The notes under the pieces are model-generated. The model was not told the origin of the DNA and made no database searches. It was given only the letters and a program-made list of their open reading frames with translations. DNA of 64,000 nucleotides. Origin: RGIG9115 sp045644665 (GTDB lineage: Bacteria > Bacillota > Clostridia > UBA1381). The first letter of the stretch is position 1. The number at the start of each line of letters is the position of its first letter. This document shows positions 1 to 8,362 of this stretch, in pieces. The DNA is taken from the NCBI GenBank assembly GCA_045644665.1, contig JAZRHH010000023.1, forward strand, positions 15,831 through 79,830. The letters run 5' to 3'. A program made the translations under genes and the position numbers.

Positions 1-1
1 G

Positions 2-382
2 CCATATCCCGGATATCCTACAGATATGCAGCCACAGCTTGTTACTTTCCTTTCATCCGTGAAAGGTACAAGCACAGCCCGCGAAGGTGTATGGGACAAC
101 CGTTTCAGATACGTAGCAGAGCTAAAACGAATGGGCGCACAAATCCGCGTTGAGGGTAAGCTTGCAATTATTGACGGAGTTGATAAATTGTACGGAACAT
201 CTGTTTGTGCAAATGACCTTAGAGCCGGAGCAGCAATGATAATTGCAGGACTTATGGCAGAGGGTTCAACAGAAATATCCGACATATATCACATAGACAG
301 AGGATATGAAAATTTTGAAGAAAAATTTGTAAAGCTTGGCGCTGATATAAAGCGTGTTACTGTTGTATCAAATTTTGAATAA
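2..382 (+). CDS. murA: UDP-N-acetylglucosamine 1-carboxyvinyltransferase, C-terminal part
   Basis: This is the last 126 residues of a MurA enzyme, which transfers enolpyruvate from PEP to UDP-GlcNAc in the first committed step of peptidoglycan synthesis. The frame is open from the window edge, so the 5' part lies outside. The reading frame starts with the family motif PYPGYPTD and ends with the usual RGYENFEEKF helix. It is distinct from the complete murA at 11.7-12.9 kb, so the genome has two copies, as is common in Firmicutes (murAA and murAB). The next gene, walJ, follows after 18 bases with an AAGGAGG site, suggesting cotranscription. Confidence 0.93.
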   Translation, partial: PYPGYPTDMQPQLVTFLSSVKGTSTAREGVWDNRFRYVAELKRMGAQIRVEGKLAIIDGVDKLYGTSVCANDLRAGAAMIIAGLMAEGSTEISDIYHIDRGYENFEEKFVKLGADIKRVTVVSNFE

Positions 383-400
383 TAAAAGGAGGGGTTTCTA

Positions 401-1174
401 ATGGTTCGTTTTTTGTCACTAGTAAGCGGTTCATCAGGAAACTCCTCTCTTATTACTGACGGAAATACAACGCTTCTTATAGACTGTGGAATTTCCGGCA
501 AAAAATTAAAGGAAAGACTTGAAGAAGCAAACATACTTCCCGAGGACATAGACGCTATACTTATAACACACGAGCACAGCGACCACACAAAAGGCATAGG
601 CGTTGTATCAAGGCGATATAATCTGCCAATTTTTGCAACTAAAAAAACAATTGCGGCTTTAGACCTTGGCAAAATAGATTTGTCACTTATTAATATAATA
701 AATGCAAATGAAAGTTTCAAAATAGGTACTATTGAAGTTCATTCCTTTAATATCCCTCATGACGCAGCAGACCCTGTAGGCTACAGCTTTGTTGCAGAGG
801 GTGAAAAGTACACTCTTGCAACAGACATAGGATTTATGCCGGACAGCCTGTTTTGTGAGCTTTGCGGAAGCAGACAGATAATACTAGAATCTAACCACGA
901 TGTTGAGATGCTTAAAATTGGCGACTATCCTTTTTACCTAAAGGAGCGAATTTTATCAAAAAGCGGTCATCTTTCAAACGAAATTACAGCCAAGACCGCA
1001 GTTATGCTTGCAAAGGCAGGAACTGAAAATATAATGCTTGCACATTTGAGTAACGAAAACAACACTCCTGAAATTGCGGAAATTACCACATACAATGCAC
1101 TTTGCAAAAACGGATTTTCAAATGTGGAGCTAAAGGTTGCGTCACGTCACTCGGTAACCCAATTTGCTGTATAG
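401..1174 (+). CDS. walJ: MBL-fold metallohydrolase, WalJ/YycJ type
   Basis: A 257-residue metallo-beta-lactamase-fold hydrolase. The metal-binding signature THEHSDH sits at residues 56-62, and the N-terminal SGSSGNSS stretch is typical of the WalJ/YycJ group, which has been linked in Firmicutes to cell-wall and DNA-repair phenotypes through the walRKHIJ operon. Here the two-component genes are absent, but rlmH follows directly, as downstream of walJ in Bacillus. An AGGAGG-like site precedes the ATG. The biochemical substrate is not known; family membership is secure and the name rests on similarity plus the rlmH neighbour. Confidence 0.85.
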   Translation: MVRFLSLVSGSSGNSSLITDGNTTLLIDCGISGKKLKERLEEANILPEDIDAILITHEHSDHTKGIGVVSRRYNLPIFATKKTIAALDLGKIDLSLINIINANESFKIGTIEVHSFNIPHDAADPVGYSFVAEGEKYTLATDIGFMPDSLFCELCGSRQIILESNHDVEMLKIGDYPFYLKERILSKSGHLSNEITAKTAVMLAKAGTENIMLAHLSNENNTPEIAEITTYNALCKNGFSNVELKVASRHSVTQFAV

Positions 1175-1185
1175 GGGAGTATTAT

Positions 1186-1659
1186 ATGAATATTGATATA
1201 ATTGCAGTAGGTAAAATAAAAGAGAAGTTTTTTAAAGACGCATTAGAGGAATACTCGAAGCGTCTTTCTCAGTTTGTGAAGCTTACAATAACTGAAATCC
1301 CTGACGAAAAAATCCCTGACGGTGCAGGAGAAAAGATAATAGAAAAAATCAAAAACACCGAGGGGGATAAAATTCTTTCAAAGATTAAGACCGGGTATGT
1401 GGTTTCTATGTGCATTGAGGGGAAGGGAGTTTCAAGTGAAGAAATAGCAGATTTTCTGGAAAAGACTGCAAACTCTGCAAGTCGAATAACCTTTATAATC
1501 GGCGGCTCTCTGGGACTATCAGACAAGGTAAAGGCAAGGTCTGATATGCACATGAGCTTTGGAAAAATCACTCTCCCCCACCAGCTTATGCGTGTGGTAC
1601 TTACGGAGCAGATATACAGAGGATATAAAATAATAAATAATCAAAGCTATCACAAATAA
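1186..1659 (+). CDS. rlmH: 23S rRNA (pseudouridine1915-N3)-methyltransferase RlmH
   Basis: A 157-residue SPOUT methyltransferase, the normal length for RlmH, which methylates pseudouridine 1915 in helix 69 of 23S rRNA on the 70S ribosome. The SAM-binding knot is visible as IIGGSLGLSDKVK and the C-terminal LPHQLMRVVLTEQIYRGYK segment is diagnostic. I chose the ATG at 1186 behind the GGGGAG ribosome site; an upstream ATG in the same frame lies inside walJ and would add a non-homologous leader. It is 11 bases from walJ and 17 bases from radA, so the three are probably one operon. Confidence 0.93.
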   Translation: MNIDIIAVGKIKEKFFKDALEEYSKRLSQFVKLTITEIPDEKIPDGAGEKIIEKIKNTEGDKILSKIKTGYVVSMCIEGKGVSSEEIADFLEKTANSASRITFIIGGSLGLSDKVKARSDMHMSFGKITLPHQLMRVVLTEQIYRGYKIINNQSYHK

Positions 1660-1676
1660 CCAAAGGAGTTTTTTAT

Positions 1677-3053
1677 ATGGCAAAAACCAAAACTCAATAC
1701 ATATGCTCAGAGTGCGGATACCAAAGTCCTAAATGGATGGGAAAATGCCCATCCTGTAACAGCTGGAGCACCCTTACGGAAACAATTATAGCAGAAAGCA
1801 CTACCTCACATAAAATACAAAGCACAAGAAAACAAACAGGTGCTATGCCAAAATCTATTAATCAGGTAGAAGTAGATACCCATACAAGATACGAAACAGG
1901 CATAAGCGAGCTGGACAGGGTACTTGGCGGCGGAATTGTTAAAGGCTCACTTATACTTGTAGGCGGAGACCCGGGCATTGGAAAATCCACACTTCTTCTT
2001 CAAATATGCGAAAGCACGTCAAAGGACAGGAAAATTTTATATGTGTCAGGAGAAGAATCCGAGGGACAAATAAAAATGCGTGCCAAAAGGCTCGGAGTTG
2101 CGGGAGATAATTTATATCTTGTATCGGAAACCGATATAGAAATAATATCCGACTACATATTAAATGTAAACCCCGACATTGTTATCATAGACTCAATACA
2201 AACTATGCACCGGGAGGATATTGCATCTGCGCCGGGCAGTGTGCCACAGGTAAGAGAAACCACTAACCTACTTATGCAACTAGCCAAGCAAAACGGTATT
2301 TCTATGTTTATTGTAGGTCACGTTACAAAAGACGGCGCCCTTGCAGGTCCAAGAGTTCTTGAACATATGGTGGACTGCGTACTTTATTTTGAGGGCGACA
2401 GGCAACTTGCATTCAGGATACTGCGCTGCGTTAAAAACAGATTTGGATCTACAAATGAGATAGGCGTTTTTGAAATGAAAGAAAAAGGACTTATGGAAGT
2501 TAAAAACCCCTCCGCAATGCTTCTTGAAGGAAGACAAGAGGATTCCTCCGGAAGCGCAGTTGTTTGTACCATGGAGGGAAGCCGCGGAGTCCTTGCAGAA
2601 ATACAGGCACTTGTTACAGAGACCGGGTTTGGCAATCCAAGGCGTATGTCTTCCGGCGTTGACATAAACCGTGTACTTCTTATGACAGCCGTTCTTGAAA
2701 AAAGAGCCAGGATAAGACTATCAAACCACGATATTTATATAAATGTTGCAGGGGGCCTGCGACTTGACGAAACAGCAGTTGATTTGGGACTTTGTGTTGC
2801 AATTGCAACAAGTCTCCGGGATATTGCGCTTCCGCCGGATATAATATTTATGGGCGAAGTTGGTCTTGGAGGGGAAATAAGAACCATATCACAGCTCGAA
2901 AAAAGACTTGTGGAAGCTGCAAAGCTTGGGTTTAAAAAAGCAATTGTACCAAAATCCTCAACGAGAGGTATAAAGGCACCTGAAAGCATAGAGGTGATTG
3001 GTGCAGCAACAATATCAGAAGCACTTAGTATAGTAAAGAAGCAGACTGTTTAA
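1677..3053 (+). CDS. radA: DNA repair protein RadA
   Basis: A full-length 458-residue RadA (Sms), a RecA-related ATPase that promotes branch migration during recombinational repair. Visible domains in order: a C4 zinc finger (Cys10, Cys13, Cys24, Cys27), a RecA-like ATPase with Walker A GDPGIGKST near residues 98-105, the RadA-specific KNRFG motif near 251-255, and a C-terminal Lon-protease-like domain. Ribosome site AAGGAG lies just upstream. The stop codon is inside the bidirectional terminator shared with the convergent peptidase gene. Confidence 0.96.
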   Translation: MAKTKTQYICSECGYQSPKWMGKCPSCNSWSTLTETIIAESTTSHKIQSTRKQTGAMPKSINQVEVDTHTRYETGISELDRVLGGGIVKGSLILVGGDPGIGKSTLLLQICESTSKDRKILYVSGEESEGQIKMRAKRLGVAGDNLYLVSETDIEIISDYILNVNPDIVIIDSIQTMHREDIASAPGSVPQVRETTNLLMQLAKQNGISMFIVGHVTKDGALAGPRVLEHMVDCVLYFEGDRQLAFRILRCVKNRFGSTNEIGVFEMKEKGLMEVKNPSAMLLEGRQEDSSGSAVVCTMEGSRGVLAEIQALVTETGFGNPRRMSSGVDINRVLLMTAVLEKRARIRLSNHDIYINVAGGLRLDETAVDLGLCVAIATSLRDIALPPDIIFMGEVGLGGEIRTISQLEKRLVEAAKLGFKKAIVPKSSTRGIKAPESIEVIGAATISEALSIVKKQTV

Positions 3054-3064
3054 CAGTCTGCTTC
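3038..3064. terminator. Bidirectional terminator between radA and the M14 peptidase
   Basis: A perfect 13-bp inverted repeat around a single central base, containing the radA stop codon, with short T/A-rich flanks on both sides. It lies exactly where two convergent genes meet, so it can serve both. Confidence 0.85.
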
Positions 3065-3065
3065 T

Positions 3066-3932
3066 TTATGAGTTAATAAGCTCCCTGATACCCGTTAAAA
3101 TAATTGATGCATTTTCTTCAAAAAGCTCCTCTGCAAGTTTTGCGGGCAAAGGGTTTTTGCCCATTCCCATTTCTACAGTAAAGCCGGGCTTTGAAAATTC
3201 TTTTATGAACCAGTCCTTACATCCGCCGTAAGCAGCTGTTCCCGTGGGAGTGCAGGCTTTATAGCCACCGGCTTCCGCCATTTTCTTTGCAATTTCCTCT
3301 GCTCTTTTTTGGACTTTTCCGTCAAAATCGTAATATATTTCTCTCCCCTGGGAATGAAAGCATATAAGCATATCTGCATTTATCTCCCTAAGAAAATTGC
3401 ATATAGACACCGTTTCAGGCTCACTTTCAGGAAATTTCCCGCCATAAAGTGTGGGAGACGGATTTTCAACAGTATTTGACCACAGGGCATCATAATTATG
3501 GTTAAGGTCCACTCCCCTGCTGTTTGCCTGCCATACCTTGCGAAAACTATGTATCCCAACGTTACTTATAAGACGGCGATGTGCCTCATTTGTTATATCA
3601 AGTCCGTTTACTGCTATATCCACTCCGTCAGGATTTACCATAGGTATTATGTAAAGAGTAAGTCCGGTAAATATTTCCCGGACATTATTTCCGCAAAGGC
3701 TTGTATCCTCCATAAGACAGCTGTTAAATTTTTTTGCAAACATCATTAAAAACGCAGACGTAATATACTCAAGACCATGATGAGCCCCCGTAATAACAAG
3801 CTTTTTCTTGCCCCTTCCGGTTTTAAGACAGTATATTTCCCTATCCATAACAGATCGGCCTACAGAAAAGATTTCTGTTGCTACAGGATTTATATTTTCA
3901 AGCTCATTTTTAAGCATTTCATAATCATACAT
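3066..3932 (-). CDS. M14-family zinc carboxypeptidase
   Basis: A 288-residue M14 metallopeptidase, the family that removes C-terminal residues or cleaves the D-Glu/DAP bond in peptidoglycan peptides. The zinc site HHGLE (HxxE) is seen near residue 50 and a catalytic-type Glu in the C-terminal EMGMG segment. No signal peptide or membrane segment is present, so it is predicted to be cytoplasmic, similar to gamma-D-glutamyl-L-diamino acid endopeptidases of spore formers. Start taken at the ATG nine bases after a GGGGG ribosome site; the ATG three codons earlier directly abuts that site. It neighbours spoVAC on the same strand. Confidence 0.85.
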   Translation of the reverse strand: MYDYEMLKNELENINPVATEIFSVGRSVMDREIYCLKTGRGKKKLVITGAHHGLEYITSAFLMMFAKKFNSCLMEDTSLCGNNVREIFTGLTLYIIPMVNPDGVDIAVNGLDITNEAHRRLISNVGIHSFRKVWQANSRGVDLNHNYDALWSNTVENPSPTLYGGKFPESEPETVSICNFLREINADMLICFHSQGREIYYDFDGKVQKRAEEIAKKMAEAGGYKACTPTGTAAYGGCKDWFIKEFSKPGFTVEMGMGKNPLPAKLAEELFEENASIILTGIRELINS

Positions 3933-3964
3933 ATATGGCATCCCCCTTTATTTTAACATATGAG

Positions 3965-4414
3965 CTACGCCATTAAATTATTCATTACAAAGTATATTAT
4001 CCCGCAAATAACCGAGGCAAGAGTGCCAAAAAGTATTACAGGTCCTGCGATAGTAAAAATCTTCGCTCCCACACCAAGAACATACCCCTCCGCCTTTGCT
4101 TCAAGAGCCGGAGCTGTAACGGCGTTTGAAAATCCCGTAATTGGAACAACAGTACCTGCACCTGCATATTTTGCAAGTTTTGGATAAATGTCAAGACCTG
4201 TAAGAAGTGCACCTAAAAACACAAGCGTTGCTGATGTAGCAGCGGTTACGGTTTTTTCAGGTAGGTCAAAGCTCTCATAAAAATTAAAAATAAGCTGACC
4301 AATAGTGCAAATTGCACCGCCAAACAAAAAAGCAAAAACACAGTCCTTTAATAAGGGTGAATTTTTTGTCTTCTTTTTTACATACTCACCGTATTCTTTT
4401 TCACTCATATTCAT
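3965..4414 (-). CDS. spoVAC: Stage V sporulation protein SpoVAC
   Basis: A 149-residue integral membrane protein with about four hydrophobic helices and the SpoVAC signatures GAGTVVPITGF and EGYVLGVGAK. SpoVAC forms the mechanosensitive channel of the spore inner membrane through which Ca-dipicolinate moves during sporulation and germination. In most spore formers it sits in a spoVACDE(F) operon; here spoVAD and spoVAE are not adjacent (a DUF5685 gene lies on one side, a peptidase on the other). Identification is strong; the lone position is unusual. Ribosome site GGGGGA upstream of the ATG. Confidence 0.9.
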   Translation of the reverse strand: MNMSEKEYGEYVKKKTKNSPLLKDCVFAFLFGGAICTIGQLIFNFYESFDLPEKTVTAATSATLVFLGALLTGLDIYPKLAKYAGAGTVVPITGFSNAVTAPALEAKAEGYVLGVGAKIFTIAGPVILFGTLASVICGIIYFVMNNLMA

Positions 4415-4566
4415 GGTTTGCTTTCCCCCAAAAAAATATTATAGCTTTATTATTTCTTATTTTGTATTATCTATTCAGCAAATATGAACATACTATAAAT
4501 TTTCATAAAACGCTTGAAATTTTATGCAATTAGATATATACTAAATAGTGTATAAAGGAGCAAGTT

Positions 4567-5430
4567 ATGTTTGGTTATGTAAATGTTTTAAAAGACGAGC
4601 TAAAGGTAAAGGATTATATGCTTTTCAGGTCATATTACTGCGGTCTTTGCCATGCACTTGGTAAAAACTGTTCCCATAGCTCAAGACTTGGTCTTAGCTA
4701 CGATATGACCTTTCTTGCAATACTACTGAGTGCGCTTTCAAAGGATGAAGTACAATTAAAGGAAAGTATGTGCGCAGCTCACCCATTTACAAAGCGAAAG
4801 ATAGTTATAAAAGACAGTGCAACGAACTATGCTGCCAACGCCTCATCAATACTTTATTACAACAAAATGAAGGATGACTGGAAAGACGACAGAAGCATAA
4901 AAGCACTCCTTGGTATGCTTATTTACGCTCATGCATATAAAAAAGCATCACGCCGTTATCCTGAGCTTTCAAAGGGCATAAAGGAAAAGCTTAAAGAACT
5001 TAGCGCCTACGAAAAACAAGGTACAAGCGAAATTGACCTGGTGGCAGACTGCTTTGCAAGGATTACAGAGGACTTATTTTCTCCCGACTTTATCGGAGAA
5101 GAAAACAGACGTCCTGCCGCATGGCTTGGCTACAACATTGGAAGATGGATATATGTAATTGACGCCTTTTCCGATATAGAAAAGGATTTAAAGAAAAAAA
5201 GCTATAACCCATTTCTTGCAGGAGCTAAGTTTGATGATTTGGAAAAATACAAAAAAGACCTTGCCCTGCGCCTTGACGGGTCACTTACCTTTACGCTTGA
5301 AAATGCTACGTCAGGGTATAATCTTTTAAAGCTTTATAAAAACGAAGAAATAATTAAGAACATTTTGTTTTTAAGTCTTAAATCAAAACAAGATAGTATA
5401 CTGGGTATTGTACCCATCAAAACAAATTAA
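4567..5430 (+). CDS. DUF5685 family protein
   Basis: A 287-residue soluble protein starting MFGYVNVLKDELKVKDY with a cysteine motif CGLCHALGKNC near residues 25-35, which matches the DUF5685 family of Clostridia. The function is unknown; the conserved Cys/His residues suggest metal or cofactor binding. It is followed after 15 bases by the J-domain protein gene, an arrangement I recall from other Clostridia, so the two may act together. Start supported by the ribosome site AAAGGAG. Confidence 0.75.
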   Translation: MFGYVNVLKDELKVKDYMLFRSYYCGLCHALGKNCSHSSRLGLSYDMTFLAILLSALSKDEVQLKESMCAAHPFTKRKIVIKDSATNYAANASSILYYNKMKDDWKDDRSIKALLGMLIYAHAYKKASRRYPELSKGIKEKLKELSAYEKQGTSEIDLVADCFARITEDLFSPDFIGEENRRPAAWLGYNIGRWIYVIDAFSDIEKDLKKKSYNPFLAGAKFDDLEKYKKDLALRLDGSLTFTLENATSGYNLLKLYKNEEIIKNILFLSLKSKQDSILGIVPIKTN

Positions 5431-5445
5431 GGATGTGTAAAAATT

Positions 5446-6054
5446 TTGAATCCATACGAAGTACTTGGAGTGCCTGAGGGCGCCGATGAAGAAACAATAA
5501 AAAAAGCATATAAAGAGCTTGTAAAAAAATATCATCCCGATAAGTATGTAAACAATCCACTTGCAGACCTTGCAAGTGAAAAGCTAAAAGAAGTAAACAA
5601 GGCATACGATATGCTTACAAAAAAAGGCTCAAATACAAACTACGGAAGCAGCCACAGCGGCGGCTACGGCGGAGGCTACAGCGGAAACTACGGAGGCGGA
5701 GCAAACTTCCAGACCGTGCGTATGCTCATAAGCATGAGAAATTTTGTAGGTGCCCAAAATATGCTCTCCTCACTTCCCCAAAATGCAGAGTGGAATTATC
5801 TGATGGGTGTTTGCAAAATCAACATGGGAATGTACGATGCCGGAATAAGCTATTTAAATACTGCGGTGCAAATGGACCCTAACAACCTTGAATACAGGTC
5901 AACCCTTAATAACATTCAAAACAGAAACACCACCTACAGACAGTATGGCAACATGTCAACCTGTGGCGGAGACCCGTGCACATGCTGCAGTAACCTTATG
6001 TGCGCAGATTGCTGCTGTGAATGTCTTGGCGGAGACTTAATTTCTTGTATGTAA
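5446..6054 (+). CDS. J-domain protein with Gly-rich linker and Cys-rich tail
   Basis: A 202-residue DnaJ-like co-chaperone. Residues 1-60 form a J domain with the HPD tripeptide (KKYHPDKY) that stimulates DnaK ATPase; residues about 65-90 are rich in Ser, Gly and Tyr; residues about 95-150 resemble a helical repeat pair; the end carries many cysteines (CTCCS, CADCCCEC), possibly binding metal. It is not canonical DnaJ because the G/F region and zinc-finger domain are absent. Translation starts at TTG behind a GGATG-type site. Probably cotranscribed with the DUF5685 gene. Confidence 0.8.
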   Translation: MNPYEVLGVPEGADEETIKKAYKELVKKYHPDKYVNNPLADLASEKLKEVNKAYDMLTKKGSNTNYGSSHSGGYGGGYSGNYGGGANFQTVRMLISMRNFVGAQNMLSSLPQNAEWNYLMGVCKINMGMYDAGISYLNTAVQMDPNNLEYRSTLNNIQNRNTTYRQYGNMSTCGGDPCTCCSNLMCADCCCECLGGDLISCM

Positions 6055-6067
6055 AGAGGTGACATAA

Positions 6068-6574
6068 ATGCTCAAAACAAAGGAGCTTACTCTTGGGGCA
6101 ATGGGCTGTGCTCTTTCTGCAGTTCTTCTTCTTTTATGTACTTTCGTACCTACGGGAAAACTTGCAATAGGATTTATAGCATCCCTTGTGCCCTGTGTGC
6201 TTTTTATAGAGTGCAAATCTGCAAAAACAGCTCTCCTGTCAGGTATTGCAGCCGGTATTATAGCATTTACCCTTTTCCCAAAGCACGGACTTGCGGGAAT
6301 TATAATTGTTATGTACGGCCTTTGCTTTTCGTACTACGGCGCACTTAAAGCTGTTATTGAAAAAAGAAAAAAGCTTTATATTGAGTGGATAATAAAAGAA
6401 GTATACTTTATTGCTATTTCCTTGTTATTAAAGGCACTGTGCTCTGCTATGGGACTTGAGTTCTTTAATATACCCCTTGCAGTAGCAGGATTTACATTTT
6501 ATGACATACTTCTTTCTTATGTTATCAGCTATTATATAAGGGTGATTTCACCAAGAATACAAAAATCACGATGA
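6068..6574 (+). CDS. Small multi-spanning membrane protein
   Basis: A 168-residue, very hydrophobic protein with about five predicted membrane helices. The N-terminal LTLGAMGCALSAVLLLL stretch is like the start of ECF-type transporter substrate-binding (S) components and related membrane proteins, but I see no diagnostic substrate motif. It begins 14 bases after the J-domain gene behind an AGAGGTGA site and is followed by the YqhQ-type gene after 12 bases, so it belongs to the same run of + strand genes. Function unassigned. Confidence 0.7.
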   Translation: MLKTKELTLGAMGCALSAVLLLLCTFVPTGKLAIGFIASLVPCVLFIECKSAKTALLSGIAAGIIAFTLFPKHGLAGIIIVMYGLCFSYYGALKAVIEKRKKLYIEWIIKEVYFIAISLLLKALCSAMGLEFFNIPLAVAGFTFYDILLSYVISYYIRVISPRIQKSR

Positions 6575-6586
6575 AAGGGAAAAATT

Positions 6587-7534
6587 ATGCCGGAAAAACA
6601 TATAACTTCAATTGGCGGCCAGGCGGTAATGGAGGGCGTTATGATGCGTGGACCTCACAAAACAGCCGTAGCCGTAAGAAAGCCTGACAGGGAGATAACT
6701 GTCAAGGTAGACGAAAACGGAACCAAGAAGAAAAATAAAATTTTAAAGCTTCCTATCATACGAGGCTGTATAAACTTCTTTGAGAGTATGGTAATTGGAA
6801 TAAAAGCACTTATGTACTCAGCAGAGTTTGTGGACCTTGAAGAAGAGGAAAGCGAAAGCAAATTTGAAAAATGGCTTGAAGAAAAACTGGGAGATAAAAT
6901 AAAGGATGTTGTAATTTATTTTTCTCTTATTGTGTCGTTATTTTTAAGCGTAGGACTTTTTATACTTCTTCCTACTGTGGTAACAAGAGGGATTGAAGCA
7001 ATTTTTGATGGAGTTGCTTTTACCGGAACAAAAACCTTTACCAGCCTCTGCGAGGGAATTGTAAGAATGGTAATATTTATCTCATATCTTGCCCTTGTTT
7101 CACAGATGAAGGATATAAAAAGAGTATTTGAATACCACGGCGCAGAGCACAAGTCAATTGCTTGCTACGAGGCAGAAGAAGAGCTTACAGTTGAAAATGT
7201 AAAAAAATATTCAAGACTTCACCCAAGGTGCGGAACAAGCTTTTTACTTTTTGTTATGATTGTGAGTATCATTTTGTTCTCACTTCTTCCAAGAACATCT
7301 ATTATACCAAGACTTCTTATGAGAATTGCCCTTTTACCTGTTGTTGCGGGGATATCATACGAAATAATAAAGCTTGCAGGCAAAAGCAAGAGCAAATGCG
7401 TTTGTGTTCTTACAAAGCCGGGACTATGGCTTCAAAAGCTCACAACAAGGGAGCCTGACGAGTCACAGATAGAAGTTGCAATTAAATCTCTTACGAGTGT
7501 TATGCCGGAGGATAAAGAAGAAGATAAATGGTAA
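6587..7534 (+). CDS. DUF1385 (YqhQ-type) membrane protein
   Basis: A 315-residue protein of the DUF1385/YqhQ family. The N-terminal GGQAVMEGVMMRGP motif and the central YHGAEHKSIACYEA motif are diagnostic; three to four membrane helices lie in the middle and C-terminal half. In Firmicutes this gene is very often next to prmC, as here, where it overlaps prmC by 7 bases, implying translational coupling. Its biochemical role is unknown; the prmC link hints at translation termination or membrane quality control, which is inference only. Confidence 0.88.
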   Translation: MPEKHITSIGGQAVMEGVMMRGPHKTAVAVRKPDREITVKVDENGTKKKNKILKLPIIRGCINFFESMVIGIKALMYSAEFVDLEEEESESKFEKWLEEKLGDKIKDVVIYFSLIVSLFLSVGLFILLPTVVTRGIEAIFDGVAFTGTKTFTSLCEGIVRMVIFISYLALVSQMKDIKRVFEYHGAEHKSIACYEAEEELTVENVKKYSRLHPRCGTSFLLFVMIVSIILFSLLPRTSIIPRLLMRIALLPVVAGISYEIIKLAGKSKSKCVCVLTKPGLWLQKLTTREPDESQIEVAIKSLTSVMPEDKEEDKW

Positions 7535-8343
7535 TTAAGGATTTAAAAAAGGAGATAGCTTCGCTTATTGGTGAACGTGACGCACAGTTACTTATTACCG
7601 GAGCTCTTGATATGTCTGTTACAGACTACATATTGGCAGACAAATCAGAAGTTTCGGCAAAAAAGGCCCTTGAAATACAAGAGTGTGCAAAGCGGATTGT
7701 ATCAGGCGAGCCTCTCCAATATGTAGTTGGCATGACAGAGTTTATGTCCTTAAAATTCCATGTGGCAGACGGCTGTTTAATCCCTAGACCGGATACAGAA
7801 ACTCTTGTGGAAAAGGCTATAGAAGTTATTGGAAATAAAAATTTATCTGTACTTGACATAGGCACAGGTTCAGGTTGTGTAGGAATAAGCATAGCACACT
7901 ACTGTAAAAACGCCCTTGTTTCCTCTGCGGATATAAGTGAAAAAGCACTGGAAATTGCAAAGAACAATGCAAAGCTCAATAATACGGCTGTTAACTTTAT
8001 AAAATGCGACATTTTAAAGGAAGTCCCCGAATGCTCCTATGATGTAATTGTTTCAAATCCGCCCTATATACCATCAGCTGTTATAGAGGGTCTTGACAAT
8101 AATGTAAAGGACCATGAGCCAAGACTTGCCCTTGACGGTGGCAGCGACGGGCTTGATTTTTACAGAAGAATAACCGAGATTGCACCGTCTCTTTTAAATA
8201 CGAGAGGTATGCTTTTATACGAGGTAGGACACGACCAGGCGCAAGATGTTAAAGAACTTATGAAAAAAGATTTTACAGATATCCAAGTTGCAAGGGATTT
8301 ATGCGGGATAGACCGAGTAGTATATGGAACAAAAAAGCAATAA
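7528..8343 (+). CDS. prmC: Peptide chain release factor N5-glutamine methyltransferase
   Basis: A 271-residue class I SAM methyltransferase that methylates the GGQ glutamine of release factors. The SAM loop LDIGTGSGCVG and the catalytic NPPY (VSNPPYIPS) are both visible, with the expected N-terminal helical domain. Length is normal. It overlaps the DUF1385 gene by 7 bases; prfA, often adjacent in other genomes, is not in this window. Its stop codon lies in a hairpin shared with the convergent patatin gene. Confidence 0.93.
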   Translation: MVIKDLKKEIASLIGERDAQLLITGALDMSVTDYILADKSEVSAKKALEIQECAKRIVSGEPLQYVVGMTEFMSLKFHVADGCLIPRPDTETLVEKAIEVIGNKNLSVLDIGTGSGCVGISIAHYCKNALVSSADISEKALEIAKNNAKLNNTAVNFIKCDILKEVPECSYDVIVSNPPYIPSAVIEGLDNNVKDHEPRLALDGGSDGLDFYRRITEIAPSLLNTRGMLLYEVGHDQAQDVKELMKKDFTDIQVARDLCGIDRVVYGTKKQ

Positions 8344-8362
8344 AGCAAAACGCTTTATTGCT
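8336..8362. terminator. Terminator at the prmC/patatin convergence
   Basis: An 11-bp perfect stem (AGCAATAAAGC with its complement) around a 5-base loop, followed by TTTTG on the + strand and by A/T-rich sequence on the other, between two converging genes. Confidence 0.75.
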
